Positions 6,087 through 12,945 of a stretch of 40,543 nucleotides of DNA are shown here, piece after piece. Under the pieces are notes generated by a model that saw only the letters and a program-made list of their open reading frames with translations, did no database searches and was not told the origin of the DNA. The stretch comes from a virus, in the IMG/VR virus record IMGVR_UViG_3300025282_000086, positions 1 through 40,543 of that record; one strand, 5' to 3'. The position numbers and the translations under genes were made by a program. Position 1 is the first letter of the stretch. Each line of letters opens with the position of its first letter.

Positions 6087-6890
6087 CGTTCGTTGTCCCC
6101 CTTACGAACGCAGAGATTAGTTACTTCTCAAGGATTGTATGTACTATTCTCTTATTGAATCCTTGACCTATCCTATGACGGGCGCGGTATGGGGCTGGTT
6201 GGCATAGGTGAGGCTGAATCGCCAAGAGTCATAAGACCACTCGTTTGGGCGAGTATAAATAGAATGTAAGCCCAAAGCGTTCCCTATTAGCGATGTAGGT
6301 CCGACAAACTCTGGACTACACCTAGTAGGGAGGAAACTATATGACAATGGTATTGCCATTGTTGATGTCCAGCGACAGATACCCTGCTTGTCGGACATTG
6401 CTGGCTAACGAGCCTTGCAAGGCGAGACAAAGACTAATCTATCTTGAGGATGATCATTGCTGGAATCAAACTCTCCTGAGCATGAGGAGTCTGAAATAAA
6501 CTGCTTATTTACTATACAGATCACTGGTTGTGATTACCGGCAAGGAAAATTACACTTGCAAGGTGTCCATGTTGCAACATGGTAGCCGGTAATGGAGGGT
6601 TCGATTCCCTCTACTGTTCCTTTTCTATATATCCAAGGGATATCAGAGTTACGCATCCGTCTACATGTGGATAGCAACCACCGATGCGTAGTTGTGACTG
6701 AATATGTCTTGGTACACTAGGAGACAAAGGTGTTGTAAAGCAACGAGAGAGTCCCTCTGCGGATGGATCAATGCGGAGCAGCAGTCAGGCTTTAGAGGCC
6801 AATAAAAACCAACTTACTAGTGGTGGACTCTTTGGCTATGGCTTGTGGGAATAGTTTACCCACCGACCTTGACTCTGGTATCCCTTAGGT
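6086..6890 (+). ncRNA. Candidate large structured non-coding RNA (about 800 nt)
   Basis: No credible reading frame with a ribosome-binding site covers this stretch, but nested hairpins are packed through it. Clear ones (arms) are: 6086-6092/6105-6111; 6128-6136/6158-6166 (9 bp); 6172-6177/6203-6208; 6239-6243/6250-6254; 6282-6290/6322-6330 enclosing 6294-6302/6313-6320; 6344-6350/6356-6362; 6366-6377/6389-6397; 6412-6423; 6473-6477/6485-6489; 6536-6541/6585-6590 enclosing two hairpins; 6629-6634/6638-6643; 6650-6657/6683-6690; 6845-6849/6859-6863. A tRNA T-arm-like hairpin sits at 6595-6611. Size, density and position next to a tRNA in a phage recall the GOLLD and ROOL RNA classes; the class assignment is inference. 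The family A motif at 6019 could start it. Exact ends are unknown. Confidence 0.6.
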
Positions 6891-6908
6891 ATATAGGAGG
6901 AACCGACC

Positions 6909-7025
6909 ATGAAGAAGAATTATTCCAAGTTGATACTTTCGTTTTCTTTCAAAACCTATATCGCTTGGTCTATCTTTGCTGATATAATGCTACTTGGTAC
7001 TGTTATCTACTTGATCTTCAGGTGA
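6909..7025 (+). CDS. 38-aa single-span membrane peptide
   Basis: A strong ribosome-binding site (TAGGAGG, 8-nt spacer) precedes ATG 6909. The product has a basic N-terminus (MKKNYSK) and one hydrophobic span (about residues 18-37, ending in IYLIFR), so it is an inner-membrane peptide. Its stop lies one base before tRNA-Arg, showing compact packing and making it the only gene-like frame after the structured RNA block. Its function is unknown; small holin-like or host-modifying peptides are possibilities. Confidence 0.65.
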   Translation: MKKNYSKLILSFSFKTYIAWSIFADIMLLGTVIYLIFR

Positions 7026-7026
7026 T

Positions 7027-7099
7027 GCGCCCGTGGCTCAGTGGATAGAGCAACGGCCTTCTAAGCCGTAGGTCGCAGGTTCGAATCCTGCCGGGCGTG
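7027..7099 (+). tRNA. tRNA-Arg (anticodon UCU)
   Basis: A complete 73-nt cloverleaf is visible. The acceptor stem is 7027-7033/7092-7098 with a G-U first pair. The D-arm is GCTC/GAGC, and the anticodon arm is ACGGC-CTTCTAA-GCCGT with anticodon TCT. The T-arm is GCAGG-TTCGAAT-CCTGC and the discriminator is G. CCA is not encoded. It reads AGA codons, which are frequent in the A+T-rich genes of this phage, so it probably supplements the host supply. Confidence 0.95.
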
Positions 7100-7113
7100 T
7101 TGAAAGGAATGTT

Positions 7114-7362
7114 ATGAAAATTCATAGGTGTAGAATAGATGTACCCCTTGACGACTTCGATTGTCAGATACAATGTGAGGAATATTACATGGACGAAAAA
7201 ACTTTAGACAAAATTGAAGATTTGTTGCACCAACTAGATCAAAATCATGGTAAAATGAATGGTGTTATGGATAGGATGGACCTAGCCCTATCGGCTGCTA
7301 TTCAGGTATGTGACGATGCCATCAAGAATTTAGAAGGTGAGATCAGTAAATGGGACGAGTAA
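7114..7362 (+). CDS. Hypothetical coiled-coil protein, 82 aa
   Basis: The ATG at 7114 is preceded by AAAGGA. The first 25 residues are polar with two cysteines. From about residue 28 onward the sequence is helical and amphipathic (LDKIEDLLHQLDQNHGKMNGV; DDAIKNLEGEI), consistent with a coiled coil. No family is recognised. It is the first gene after tRNA-Arg and starts a run of six small overlapping genes leading to the DUF932 protein. It overlaps the next gene by 13 nt. Confidence 0.65.
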   Translation: MKIHRCRIDVPLDDFDCQIQCEEYYMDEKTLDKIEDLLHQLDQNHGKMNGVMDRMDLALSAAIQVCDDAIKNLEGEISKWDE

Positions 7363-7511
7363 AAGAAACTGCGTATGAATGCTGGGAACTTGCGTCCGCT
7401 GCTTGGTATAAAGGTGAGGAACCTGATTGGGAAAGAATCGGTGAACTCACTGGACTTGACCCTAAAACCGCAGAACAATGGGCAAAGGGTTGGGAGGATT
7501 TAAATGACTGA
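7350..7511 (+). CDS. Hypothetical 53-aa protein, HTH-like
   Basis: This small frame fills the gap between 7362 and 7504, starting at ATG 7350 inside the previous gene (AGGTGAG upstream) and ending 8 nt inside the next one. The product is acidic and Trp-rich. Its second half, DWERIGELTGLDPKTAEQW, has the look of a short helix-turn-helix (helix, turn at GLDP, helix). The overlaps on both sides are typical of this cluster and support it being real. DNA binding is only a suggestion. Confidence 0.6.
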   Translation: MGRVKETAYECWELASAAWYKGEEPDWERIGELTGLDPKTAEQWAKGWEDLND

Positions 7512-7794
7512 AGAAGAAGGCGAATATAAATTCTCTAGGGCGCAACAGCGTCAACTAAATAAAAACCTAGCCGCAAAACGTGATTATGCTGCGGGTGACA
7601 AGAGTGCTGATGCAGCAAAGCGTAAGAATTGGACACCCTTTAACATGAACAAACCCGATCATGGGTCTGGTAAGGGTGATGACCAAAGACCAAGGAATAT
7701 CTCTGCTGCTGAGTATGGCTTACGTTATGACTTTGCCGTTGGGAACATTTCGATTGAAGAATTTAATAAGAAGATGGAAGAGTTGGATGACTAA
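7504..7794 (+). CDS. Hypothetical protein, 96 aa
   Basis: It starts at ATG 7504 with GGGAGG 5 nt upstream. It is polar and charged: an N-terminal helix (FSRAQQRQLNKNLAAKRD), a Gly/Lys/Asp-rich middle and a C-terminal helix (EEFNKKMEELDD). It has no cysteines or membrane segments. It is probably partly disordered, with an unknown function. It is overlapped by its neighbours at both ends, so translation is probably coupled. Confidence 0.65.
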   Translation: MTEEEGEYKFSRAQQRQLNKNLAAKRDYAAGDKSADAAKRKNWTPFNMNKPDHGSGKGDDQRPRNISAAEYGLRYDFAVGNISIEEFNKKMEELDD

Positions 7795-8005
7795 ACCACG
7801 TTGGGGTTTATATAATACCGAGAATGATTCTTGGTTTTACCATGAATCAATGGTAGAATCTGAACCTGAGTATTCGTCTTACACCCGTGAGTTGGCTATA
7901 TTTTCTGACAAGGGTGAGGCTGTGTTGGCCGTTAGACATTTGGATAGGTTCTTTCAAGGTATATATGAACCAAGAAAATTACCAAAGGATATGAGTAATG
8001 GATGA
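7787..8005 (+). CDS. Hypothetical protein, 72 aa
   Basis: The ATG at 7787 lies 8 nt inside the previous gene (ATGACTAA overlap) with GGAAGAG upstream. An upstream extension in the same frame runs antiparallel to sense in the neighbouring gene and is ignored. The sequence MTKPRWGLYNTENDSWFY, followed by a short beta/alpha pattern (YTRELAIFSDKGEAVLAVRHLD), suggests a small mixed fold. The family is unknown. The next gene starts within its last codons. Confidence 0.6.
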   Translation: MTKPRWGLYNTENDSWFYHESMVESEPEYSSYTRELAIFSDKGEAVLAVRHLDRFFQGIYEPRKLPKDMSNG

Positions 8006-8180
8006 ATTACCCACACAGGATGAAGTAAATCAGTTTTTGGATCACGTTAGAGAACTAGGCGTAGTTAATATGTTTGGTGCTGGAAACTACATCCAAGAAC
8101 AGTTTGATATTGGTAGTAAGGATGCTACTCGGTTCCTTTCGGAATGGATGAGTACCTTTGAGGAGAGACAAGATGCCTGA
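7998..8180 (+). CDS. Hypothetical protein, 60 aa
   Basis: ATG 7998 overlaps the preceding stop, with AAAGGA upstream. It is an acidic, helical small protein (DEVNQFLDHVRELG; GSKDATRFLSEWMSTFEE). A helix-turn-helix-like spacing is possible around residues 25-50, but no family is recognised. It overlaps the next start by 8 nt, consistent with translational coupling along the cluster. Confidence 0.6.
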   Translation: MDELPTQDEVNQFLDHVRELGVVNMFGAGNYIQEQFDIGSKDATRFLSEWMSTFEERQDA

Positions 8181-8511
8181 AATCTTTGACATTCAAGAGG
8201 CAGTACTAGGATTACTTGAGTGGACCGAAGAAGATCAGGGTATCGGACACTATGAGTTTTGGGGTAGTAAGGAAAGGGATGTAAATTGGCAACCCGTTTT
8301 AGAGAACCCAGAGGTTGAGTTTGAGGTGGATCTTAGCGGTAAGAATCTACTTGAGAATGAGGATTGGTTGCCTTTGTATTTCAATCGTTATACTCAAGCC
8401 TTTATTGATGATAATAGAGGCTATGATGTAACGATTCACGCTAGTCTTAGTGGTATCAAGTATCTTGGTGCTAAGAAGTGGTTTGTAAAGTATGAAATCG
8501 AACACGAATAG
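8173..8511 (+). CDS. Hypothetical acidic protein, 112 aa
   Basis: The ATG at 8173 has GAGGAGAG upstream; an in-frame TTG at 8158 is less convincing. The protein is strongly acidic with aromatic-rich beta-like segments (HYEFWGSKERDVNW; WFVKYEIEHE). It is soluble with no cysteine motif. The role is unknown, though small acidic phage proteins sometimes mimic DNA. It ends 9 nt before the DUF932 gene. Confidence 0.65.
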   Translation: MPEIFDIQEAVLGLLEWTEEDQGIGHYEFWGSKERDVNWQPVLENPEVEFEVDLSGKNLLENEDWLPLYFNRYTQAFIDDNRGYDVTIHASLSGIKYLGAKKWFVKYEIEHE

Positions 8512-8519
8512 GAAAAAAT

Positions 8520-9533
8520 ATGTCGCATGAAATGACAGAAAATGATTCGGCTGTATATTATGGTAAGAAAGCATGGCACGGTCTTGGTACTGTGACTAAT
8601 ACCATTCTCTCCCCTAGAGAAGCTTTGGTTGAAGCAGGTTTGGACTGGACAGTTAAGCCTTCTACCTATATTGAATACTTTTATCGTAATGATGAAGGTG
8701 AAAATGTATCGGGATCTACCAGTGACCGAGTGGCTAATGTCCGATCTGATACGGGCGATGTGCTTGGTTGGGTTGGTAAAGAGTATAAGGTAGTACAAAA
8801 TGCAGAACTGGCAGAACTCGCTTATAGTCTTGCTGGTGATGATACTCATGTGGAATCTTTTGGTTCCCTTAGGAACGGTGCTAGAATTTATACCCTTCTT
8901 AGGGCCGATTCTTTCATGGCTGATGGATTCAATGATACTGTTGATCAGTATCTTTGCCTCTGTAATGGACATGATGGTACACTGGCTCTTAGTGGGTTGC
9001 CTACTAGTATTCGGATTGTGTGTGAGAACACTTTGAACATGGCTTTGTCTCAGAGTAGCCGTAATATGTTTAGGTTTACTCATAATGGTGATATGGCAGA
9101 CAAGATGGCTCAAGCGAGGCAAGCATTGTCTTACTTTCGTGAGACTGGTAAATTCTTTAGAGAGAATGTACAACAGTTGACCTCCGTTAATTGGGACAAG
9201 GACAGTATCACTAAGTTCTGGCTTGACTGCTACCAGATGATTGAGGAGAAGGATGTTAATCCCAATCCTCAGACTGAGGCCGAGGATAATACCTATAAGC
9301 ACGCTATGACTACCTTGAATTCTTGGAGTCAGACATTTGATAGTGAGCGTTCTGATCTTGGGTCCAATCCTACGCCTTGGATGGCTGCTAATGCTGTGAC
9401 CAACTGGCTCCAGCACAGGAAGGCCAAGCGTGGTCGTCAGATGGCTACCGCTGCTAGAATTGATAGGAACCTGTTTGGCAAGGGTGCTAGTAACTCGATG
9501 AAGGTTATGCGCAAGGCTCTTGCTGCTATTTGA
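8520..9533 (+). CDS. DUF932 / phage-plasmid-like protein, 337 aa
   Basis: The start MSHEM, the block AWHGLGTV near residue 18 and the pattern SPREALVEAGLDW identify the DUF932 (phage/plasmid-like, TIGR03299) family. Later blocks agree, such as NARIYTLLRAD-like and CENTLNMALSQS. The protein is of usual length for that family. These proteins are common in phages and plasmids and have no firmly known function; links to recombination or single-strand annealing have been suggested. It closes the cluster before the promoter-like motif at 9587 and RNAP2. The opposite strand is open over the same span but is a shadow. Confidence 0.85.
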   Translation: MSHEMTENDSAVYYGKKAWHGLGTVTNTILSPREALVEAGLDWTVKPSTYIEYFYRNDEGENVSGSTSDRVANVRSDTGDVLGWVGKEYKVVQNAELAELAYSLAGDDTHVESFGSLRNGARIYTLLRADSFMADGFNDTVDQYLCLCNGHDGTLALSGLPTSIRIVCENTLNMALSQSSRNMFRFTHNGDMADKMAQARQALSYFRETGKFFRENVQQLTSVNWDKDSITKFWLDCYQMIEEKDVNPNPQTEAEDNTYKHAMTTLNSWSQTFDSERSDLGSNPTPWMAANAVTNWLQHRKAKRGRQMATAARIDRNLFGKGASNSMKVMRKALAAI

Positions 9534-9560
9534 TATTACGGGGTGAGGCATTTGGCTGGT

Positions 9561-9578
9561 CCTAATGATTGTATTAGG
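9561..9578 (+). other. Small hairpin before RNAP2
   Basis: CCTAAT (9561-9566) pairs with ATTAGG (9573-9578) across GATTGT. It lies between the DUF932 stop and the promoter-like motif. It may slow read-through from the upstream cluster, although no T-run follows. Confidence 0.35.
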
Positions 9579-9586
9579 TATTCCCT

Positions 9587-9607
9587 ATAACCGGGTATAG
9601 TAGTATA
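9587..9607 (+). promoter_or_regulatory. Putative promoter, family B copy 1 (before RNAP2)
   Basis: The motif TAACCGGGTATARTAGTATA occurs here (R = G) and at 21687-21707 (R = A), with only that base changed. It lies in the 99-nt gap before RNAP2, 25 nt upstream of its ATG. A TATAGT resembling a bacterial -10 box is inside it, so both a phage-polymerase promoter and a host promoter are possible. GTAGTATACTAC at 9600-9611 is a perfect palindrome. Confidence 0.5.
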
Positions 9608-9632
9608 CTACTTACTGACAAAGGAGATCCTT

Positions 9633-12092
9633 ATGCAATTATGGGACAAACTCTCAGAACAAGACAGAGGCGAGAGGATATCTACTCAAAATCTCATGGA
9701 AGAGGAGATGATAATGGGTGGAATCGCTCGCTACTGGAAAGACTATGAGCGTTCACCAGATGAAGGGCTACCGGAGCAACAGTTACTTGATGCTACGGTA
9801 GTCCACCTCACCCCTTTCTATCAAGAATGGATAGATAAATTATGTAGTAACCATAAGACACCTACTTGGTTAATACCACTGTTGGCTTTAGGTGCGCCTA
9901 AGATGGCTGACCTAACCCTAAGATGTTTCATTAGGGAATGGTTACGATCAGCCATGTTCAGGGATAAGGAATTCTCAGGGTTGATGAACCCTGCCTATCC
10001 ATTACCTACTGCACAAAAACTATCGAATATTATTTCCCAAGAAGCCTTTGCTATCATAGCTTATCAACAATCTAAAGAAGATTTTAAAAACGATTGGCAA
10101 AGGCAATCCAAGTTTATAAAGAACTGGACAACTAAAAGATGCCGGGCCTTCTCTATTAAGGTAGGTTGTCTACAAAACGTATCCTTAAAACGAAGACAAG
10201 ACTTTGGACATCATATGCTTCGTATTGCAGAAACCTCTGGTATTTTTCTAATGCTATCCCAACGATATGGTGGGGGTAAGATGTGGAGAAAGCGTTTGTT
10301 TATTACCCTACGACCTGATATACTTAGGGATCTCCATGATAAACATGCAATACTTGAGTCTAAGAATTTATTGTATCGACCTATGATAGTACCTCCTGTC
10401 GATCACACCTTACAAGCCAGTGGTGGTTATCTTAATCACTGGTCCCGTAAGGAAGTTGTCCAGAGGTATCTTTCAGATTACGAAGAAGGTTATTTAAAGC
10501 CTCAGAGTTTCTCTCAACCTAGTCAGCTTGTGTTAGATGGTTTAAATGCCATGATGCAGACCGAGTGGACTGTGAATCCAAAGGTCTTGGGGGTAATGGA
10601 GAATCTCTTTAAAAATAATACTTGTCTTGCAAACCTTCCGGCTTTCTCTTTAGATGTGTTTATGTTTAATGAACCTTATCCTGAAGATGGATCTAAAGAA
10701 GAACAGGCCAAGTGGTGCGTGGCAAGAGAAGAACATTGGGGTGACTGGTTTAAGTCCGAGCAACACCGTTGTCGTTTGCTTGTTAGACTAAATCTCGCCA
10801 AGGAATTATCAAAGTATGAATTTTGGTACATGCCTTACACACTAGATTTTAGGGGTAGGGCGTATTCTACCTGTGAGCTATTGTCTTGTCAGGGTTCTGA
10901 TTTAGATGTCGGTTTAATTATGTTTGCTGAACCAAGACAACAAACCACAGGTGGGGTGAGGTGGCTTAAGATACATATAGCGAACCTGTTTGATGAGGAT
11001 AAGGGTTCGTTTGCCGACAGAGTTAAATGGGTTGATGATAACATTGAGATGTTACGGGCTATCAATAATGATCCCTATGAAAATAAAGAGTGGGTTTCAG
11101 ATAAAACAAAAAAGAACCCATCGTTCCAAAGGCTTGCCGCAATATTTGATTTGTTCAGGGAGGATGGTTTAACACAGGTTCCTGTTCAGGTTGATGGGGC
11201 GTGCAATGGCTCTCAGCATTGGTCCTCTATAATGAGAGATGAGGTCATTGCCAAGCTGACTAACGTAGATGTTAATGATTTACCTCAAGATCTCTATCAG
11301 TTTATTGCCGATAAGGTTACAGTATTCTGCGATAAAACTAAAGAAGAGGTATCATTGTATGATGATTTTCTCGTTCATTGGAAACATAAGATACCAAGAA
11401 AAGTTACAAAGCGTAGTACTATGTGTGAACCATATGGTCTTACATTCTATGGTATACAGCGGTATCTTAAAACTGAGGGACACTTGGATTGGATGCCTAA
11501 GGATTCTCAGAATGCAGCTATTACTGAACTAGCCCGAGCTATAAAAGCTGGGTTAGAAGAATCTTTAGTCATGCCTAACAAGGGTAAGGAATATCTTAGG
11601 AAGATTGGGGAGATAGCAAGTAATCTTAATGAACACATTGTTTATACCACACCATCAGGATTCCGTGTGGTCCATGCTTACTTCAAACCAACGAAGCGTC
11701 GTAGCTTTGCTGAGTTATTTAATAAAAAAGAATTAATCTTTGCTACCCATAGTCAGACGGATGTGGATCGCAAGGCAGTTATGCAGGCTATATCACCTAA
11801 CTGGATACATAGTTTAGATGCCAGTCATTTATTCTGTACAGTGTATCGTGCTATAATGAATGGAATGTACCAGTTCTCTATGGTTCATGATTCCTATGGT
11901 TGTCCTGCTCCAGATATGGATTTATTAGTACCATTCATAAGGGAAGAATTTTATGAAATGCATAAGGAAGACCAGCTACAGAGACTCAAGGAGGATGTTG
12001 AAGAACAACTCGGATTGTCATTGCCAGAGCTGCCCGAAAGAGGACAATTCGAAATTGAAAGAGTTCTCAGATCTGATTACCTCTTTGCTTGA
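9633..12092 (+). CDS. Canonical T7-type single-subunit RNA polymerase (RNAP2), 819 aa
   Basis: This is a phage DNA-directed RNA polymerase. AAAGGAG precedes ATG 9633. All family landmarks are present: YRPMIVPPVDHT with GGYL, the DFRGRAY motif (D405), motif A QVDGACNGSQHW (catalytic D521), and motif B RKVTKRSTMCEPYG (R589, K593, R594 and Tyr). NWIHSLDASHL, motif C MVHDSYG (D753) and a C-terminal SDYLFA follow. Unlike RNAP1, the basic residues equivalent to T7 R551, R627 and R632 are intact, so this looks like the fully active enzyme. The gene is more A+T-rich than RNAP1. It presumably transcribes replication and structural genes; which promoter family it uses is unknown. Confidence 0.97.
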   Translation: MQLWDKLSEQDRGERISTQNLMEEEMIMGGIARYWKDYERSPDEGLPEQQLLDATVVHLTPFYQEWIDKLCSNHKTPTWLIPLLALGAPKMADLTLRCFIREWLRSAMFRDKEFSGLMNPAYPLPTAQKLSNIISQEAFAIIAYQQSKEDFKNDWQRQSKFIKNWTTKRCRAFSIKVGCLQNVSLKRRQDFGHHMLRIAETSGIFLMLSQRYGGGKMWRKRLFITLRPDILRDLHDKHAILESKNLLYRPMIVPPVDHTLQASGGYLNHWSRKEVVQRYLSDYEEGYLKPQSFSQPSQLVLDGLNAMMQTEWTVNPKVLGVMENLFKNNTCLANLPAFSLDVFMFNEPYPEDGSKEEQAKWCVAREEHWGDWFKSEQHRCRLLVRLNLAKELSKYEFWYMPYTLDFRGRAYSTCELLSCQGSDLDVGLIMFAEPRQQTTGGVRWLKIHIANLFDEDKGSFADRVKWVDDNIEMLRAINNDPYENKEWVSDKTKKNPSFQRLAAIFDLFREDGLTQVPVQVDGACNGSQHWSSIMRDEVIAKLTNVDVNDLPQDLYQFIADKVTVFCDKTKEEVSLYDDFLVHWKHKIPRKVTKRSTMCEPYGLTFYGIQRYLKTEGHLDWMPKDSQNAAITELARAIKAGLEESLVMPNKGKEYLRKIGEIASNLNEHIVYTTPSGFRVVHAYFKPTKRRSFAELFNKKELIFATHSQTDVDRKAVMQAISPNWIHSLDASHLFCTVYRAIMNGMYQFSMVHDSYGCPAPDMDLLVPFIREEFYEMHKEDQLQRLKEDVEEQLGLSLPELPERGQFEIERVLRSDYLFA

Positions 12093-12363
12093 GATAAGGG
12101 AAATCATTTGGGTTGACGCTCATTCTCAGGGTGGTCCTGAGTGGGTCACAGTAGAGGAAGCGTATTCATATGCCACAGAACCTTTACCTCAGATTAAAAA
12201 TGTAGGTTATATTTTATTTGAGAATGAGGAGTATGTAGCATTCACGGATACAGTTGGGGAGGATACGACAGGAACGGTTCATAGTATTCCCCGGGAGATT
12301 ATTATTGAGATGTCAACTTTAAGAAGGGGGCAAAATCATGACGATGAGGTTGATAGACAGTGA
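12085..12363 (+). CDS. Conserved small phage protein, 92 aa
   Basis: The start is uncertain. No ATG occurs in frame after the RNAP2 stop, so TTG 12085, overlapping the end of RNAP2, is the best candidate; a rare ATT at 12106 after AAGGG is an alternative. The sequence (EIIWVDAHSQGGPEWVTVEEA, then VGYILFENEEYVAF and IPREIIIEM) resembles small phage proteins that carry W-V-D-A, G-G-P, G-Y-x-L and I-P-R elements in a compact beta fold. The function is unknown. It overlaps the next gene by 26 nt. Confidence 0.65.
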   Translation: MLEIREIIWVDAHSQGGPEWVTVEEAYSYATEPLPQIKNVGYILFENEEYVAFTDTVGEDTTGTVHSIPREIIIEMSTLRRGQNHDDEVDRQ

Positions 12364-12610
12364 ACATGAGATGGAAGAAGCTATAAGTTATACGGTTAAC
12401 TTGGTGAGGAATTGTAGAGGAAATAAAGATATAACCTTTACCTTTCCATCCAAGGAATTGTCCCGTATATTCTTAACAAACCTTGCAGCCACTTTCTTTG
12501 TACAGAAACTAGCTCCAGTTAAGGGGCTACATATTAATGTCTTTATTCCTGAGGATGGTTTAGATGATGATGACGAAGACGGATTTGAGTTCGACTTTGA
12601 TTCTGATTGA
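12338..12610 (+). CDS. Hypothetical protein with acidic tail, 90 aa
   Basis: ATG 12338 follows AAGGGGG by 7 nt. An N-terminal alpha/beta region (EMEEAISYTVNLVRNCRGNK; ITFTFPSKELSRIFL) is followed by a C-terminal tail made almost wholly of Asp, Glu and Phe (DDDDEDGFEFDFDSD). The acidic tail could bind a basic partner or mimic DNA. No family is recognised. Another small frame begins inside the tail at 12570. Confidence 0.6.
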   Translation: MTMRLIDSEHEMEEAISYTVNLVRNCRGNKDITFTFPSKELSRIFLTNLAATFFVQKLAPVKGLHINVFIPEDGLDDDDEDGFEFDFDSD

Positions 12611-12710
12611 GGATGGAGACTACATAATCTCTAATGATGAGATCATTATCTTAGATTTAGATATTATAATAAACGACCCGGAGGATTTTGACGATGAAGA
12701 AACCGATTAA
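12570..12710 (+). CDS. Possible 46-aa acidic protein nested between two genes
   Basis: An uninterrupted frame from ATG 12570 to TAA 12710 starts inside the acidic tail of the previous gene and ends inside the next gene, filling an 83-nt gap. The product begins MTKTDLSST, continues LILIEDGDYIISNDEIIILD, and ends in a run of acidic residues. GAGGATGG upstream is about 12 nt away, a weak ribosome-binding site. The tidy gap-filling and the acidic, Ile-rich composition like its neighbour favour a real gene, but read-through of an acidic region could also explain it. Confidence 0.4.
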   Translation: MTKTDLSSTLILIEDGDYIISNDEIIILDLDIIINDPEDFDDEETD

Positions 12711-12945
12711 TAAAATTCAACAGAAGCATCGTAATGGTAAGCTGGATGTATATAAGCCAGTCAAGGCTTATTATGAGGAATGGGTTCATGAGGTTGATGC
12801 TAATGGAGACTTCGTGAAAGCGTACCCTAAGCCCGGTACACGGAAGCGTGCTGACCTGCCACCCATTGCAACACAATGGCAGCAGGATTATAGAAATAGA
12901 TTTTGTAAGGATAAACAAGATGTCAAGAGTTCTAGTAATAGGTGA
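12694..12945 (+). CDS. Hypothetical basic protein, 83 aa
   Basis: ATG 12694 lies 9 nt after GGAGG; the in-frame TTG at 12688 is too close to that site. The protein is basic with many Lys, Gln and Tyr residues (KKPINKIQQKHRNGKLD; VKAYYEEWVHEVD) and a Pro-rich middle. It ends in a charged helix. The family is unknown. It overlaps the metallophosphoesterase start by 26 nt and may be translated together with it. Confidence 0.6.
   Translation: MKKPINKIQQKHRNGKLDVYKPVKAYYEEWVHEVDANGDFVKAYPKPGTRKRADLPPIATQWQQDYRNRFCKDKQDVKSSSNR

Noticed and set aside
6168-6398. Minus-strand 76-aa frame inside the structured block
   Set aside because: It has no ribosome-binding site, and both strands of this block are dominated by paired hairpin arms.
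6420-6760. Group I intron
   Set aside because: AGACTAAT near 6431 and GAGAGTCCC near 6747 resemble core elements, but spacing is wrong, and no interrupted gene or exon pair is present.
6086-6890. tmRNA
   Set aside because: A T-arm-like hairpin and a GGGGCTGGTT segment suggested it, but no complementary acceptor strand, no tag frame and no CCA-type end were found.
8436-9551. Long open frame on the minus strand opposite the DUF932 gene
   Set aside because: It has no ribosome-binding site, has a low-complexity Ser/Thr/Ile-rich translation, and is fully opposite a conserved plus-strand gene in a one-strand genome.
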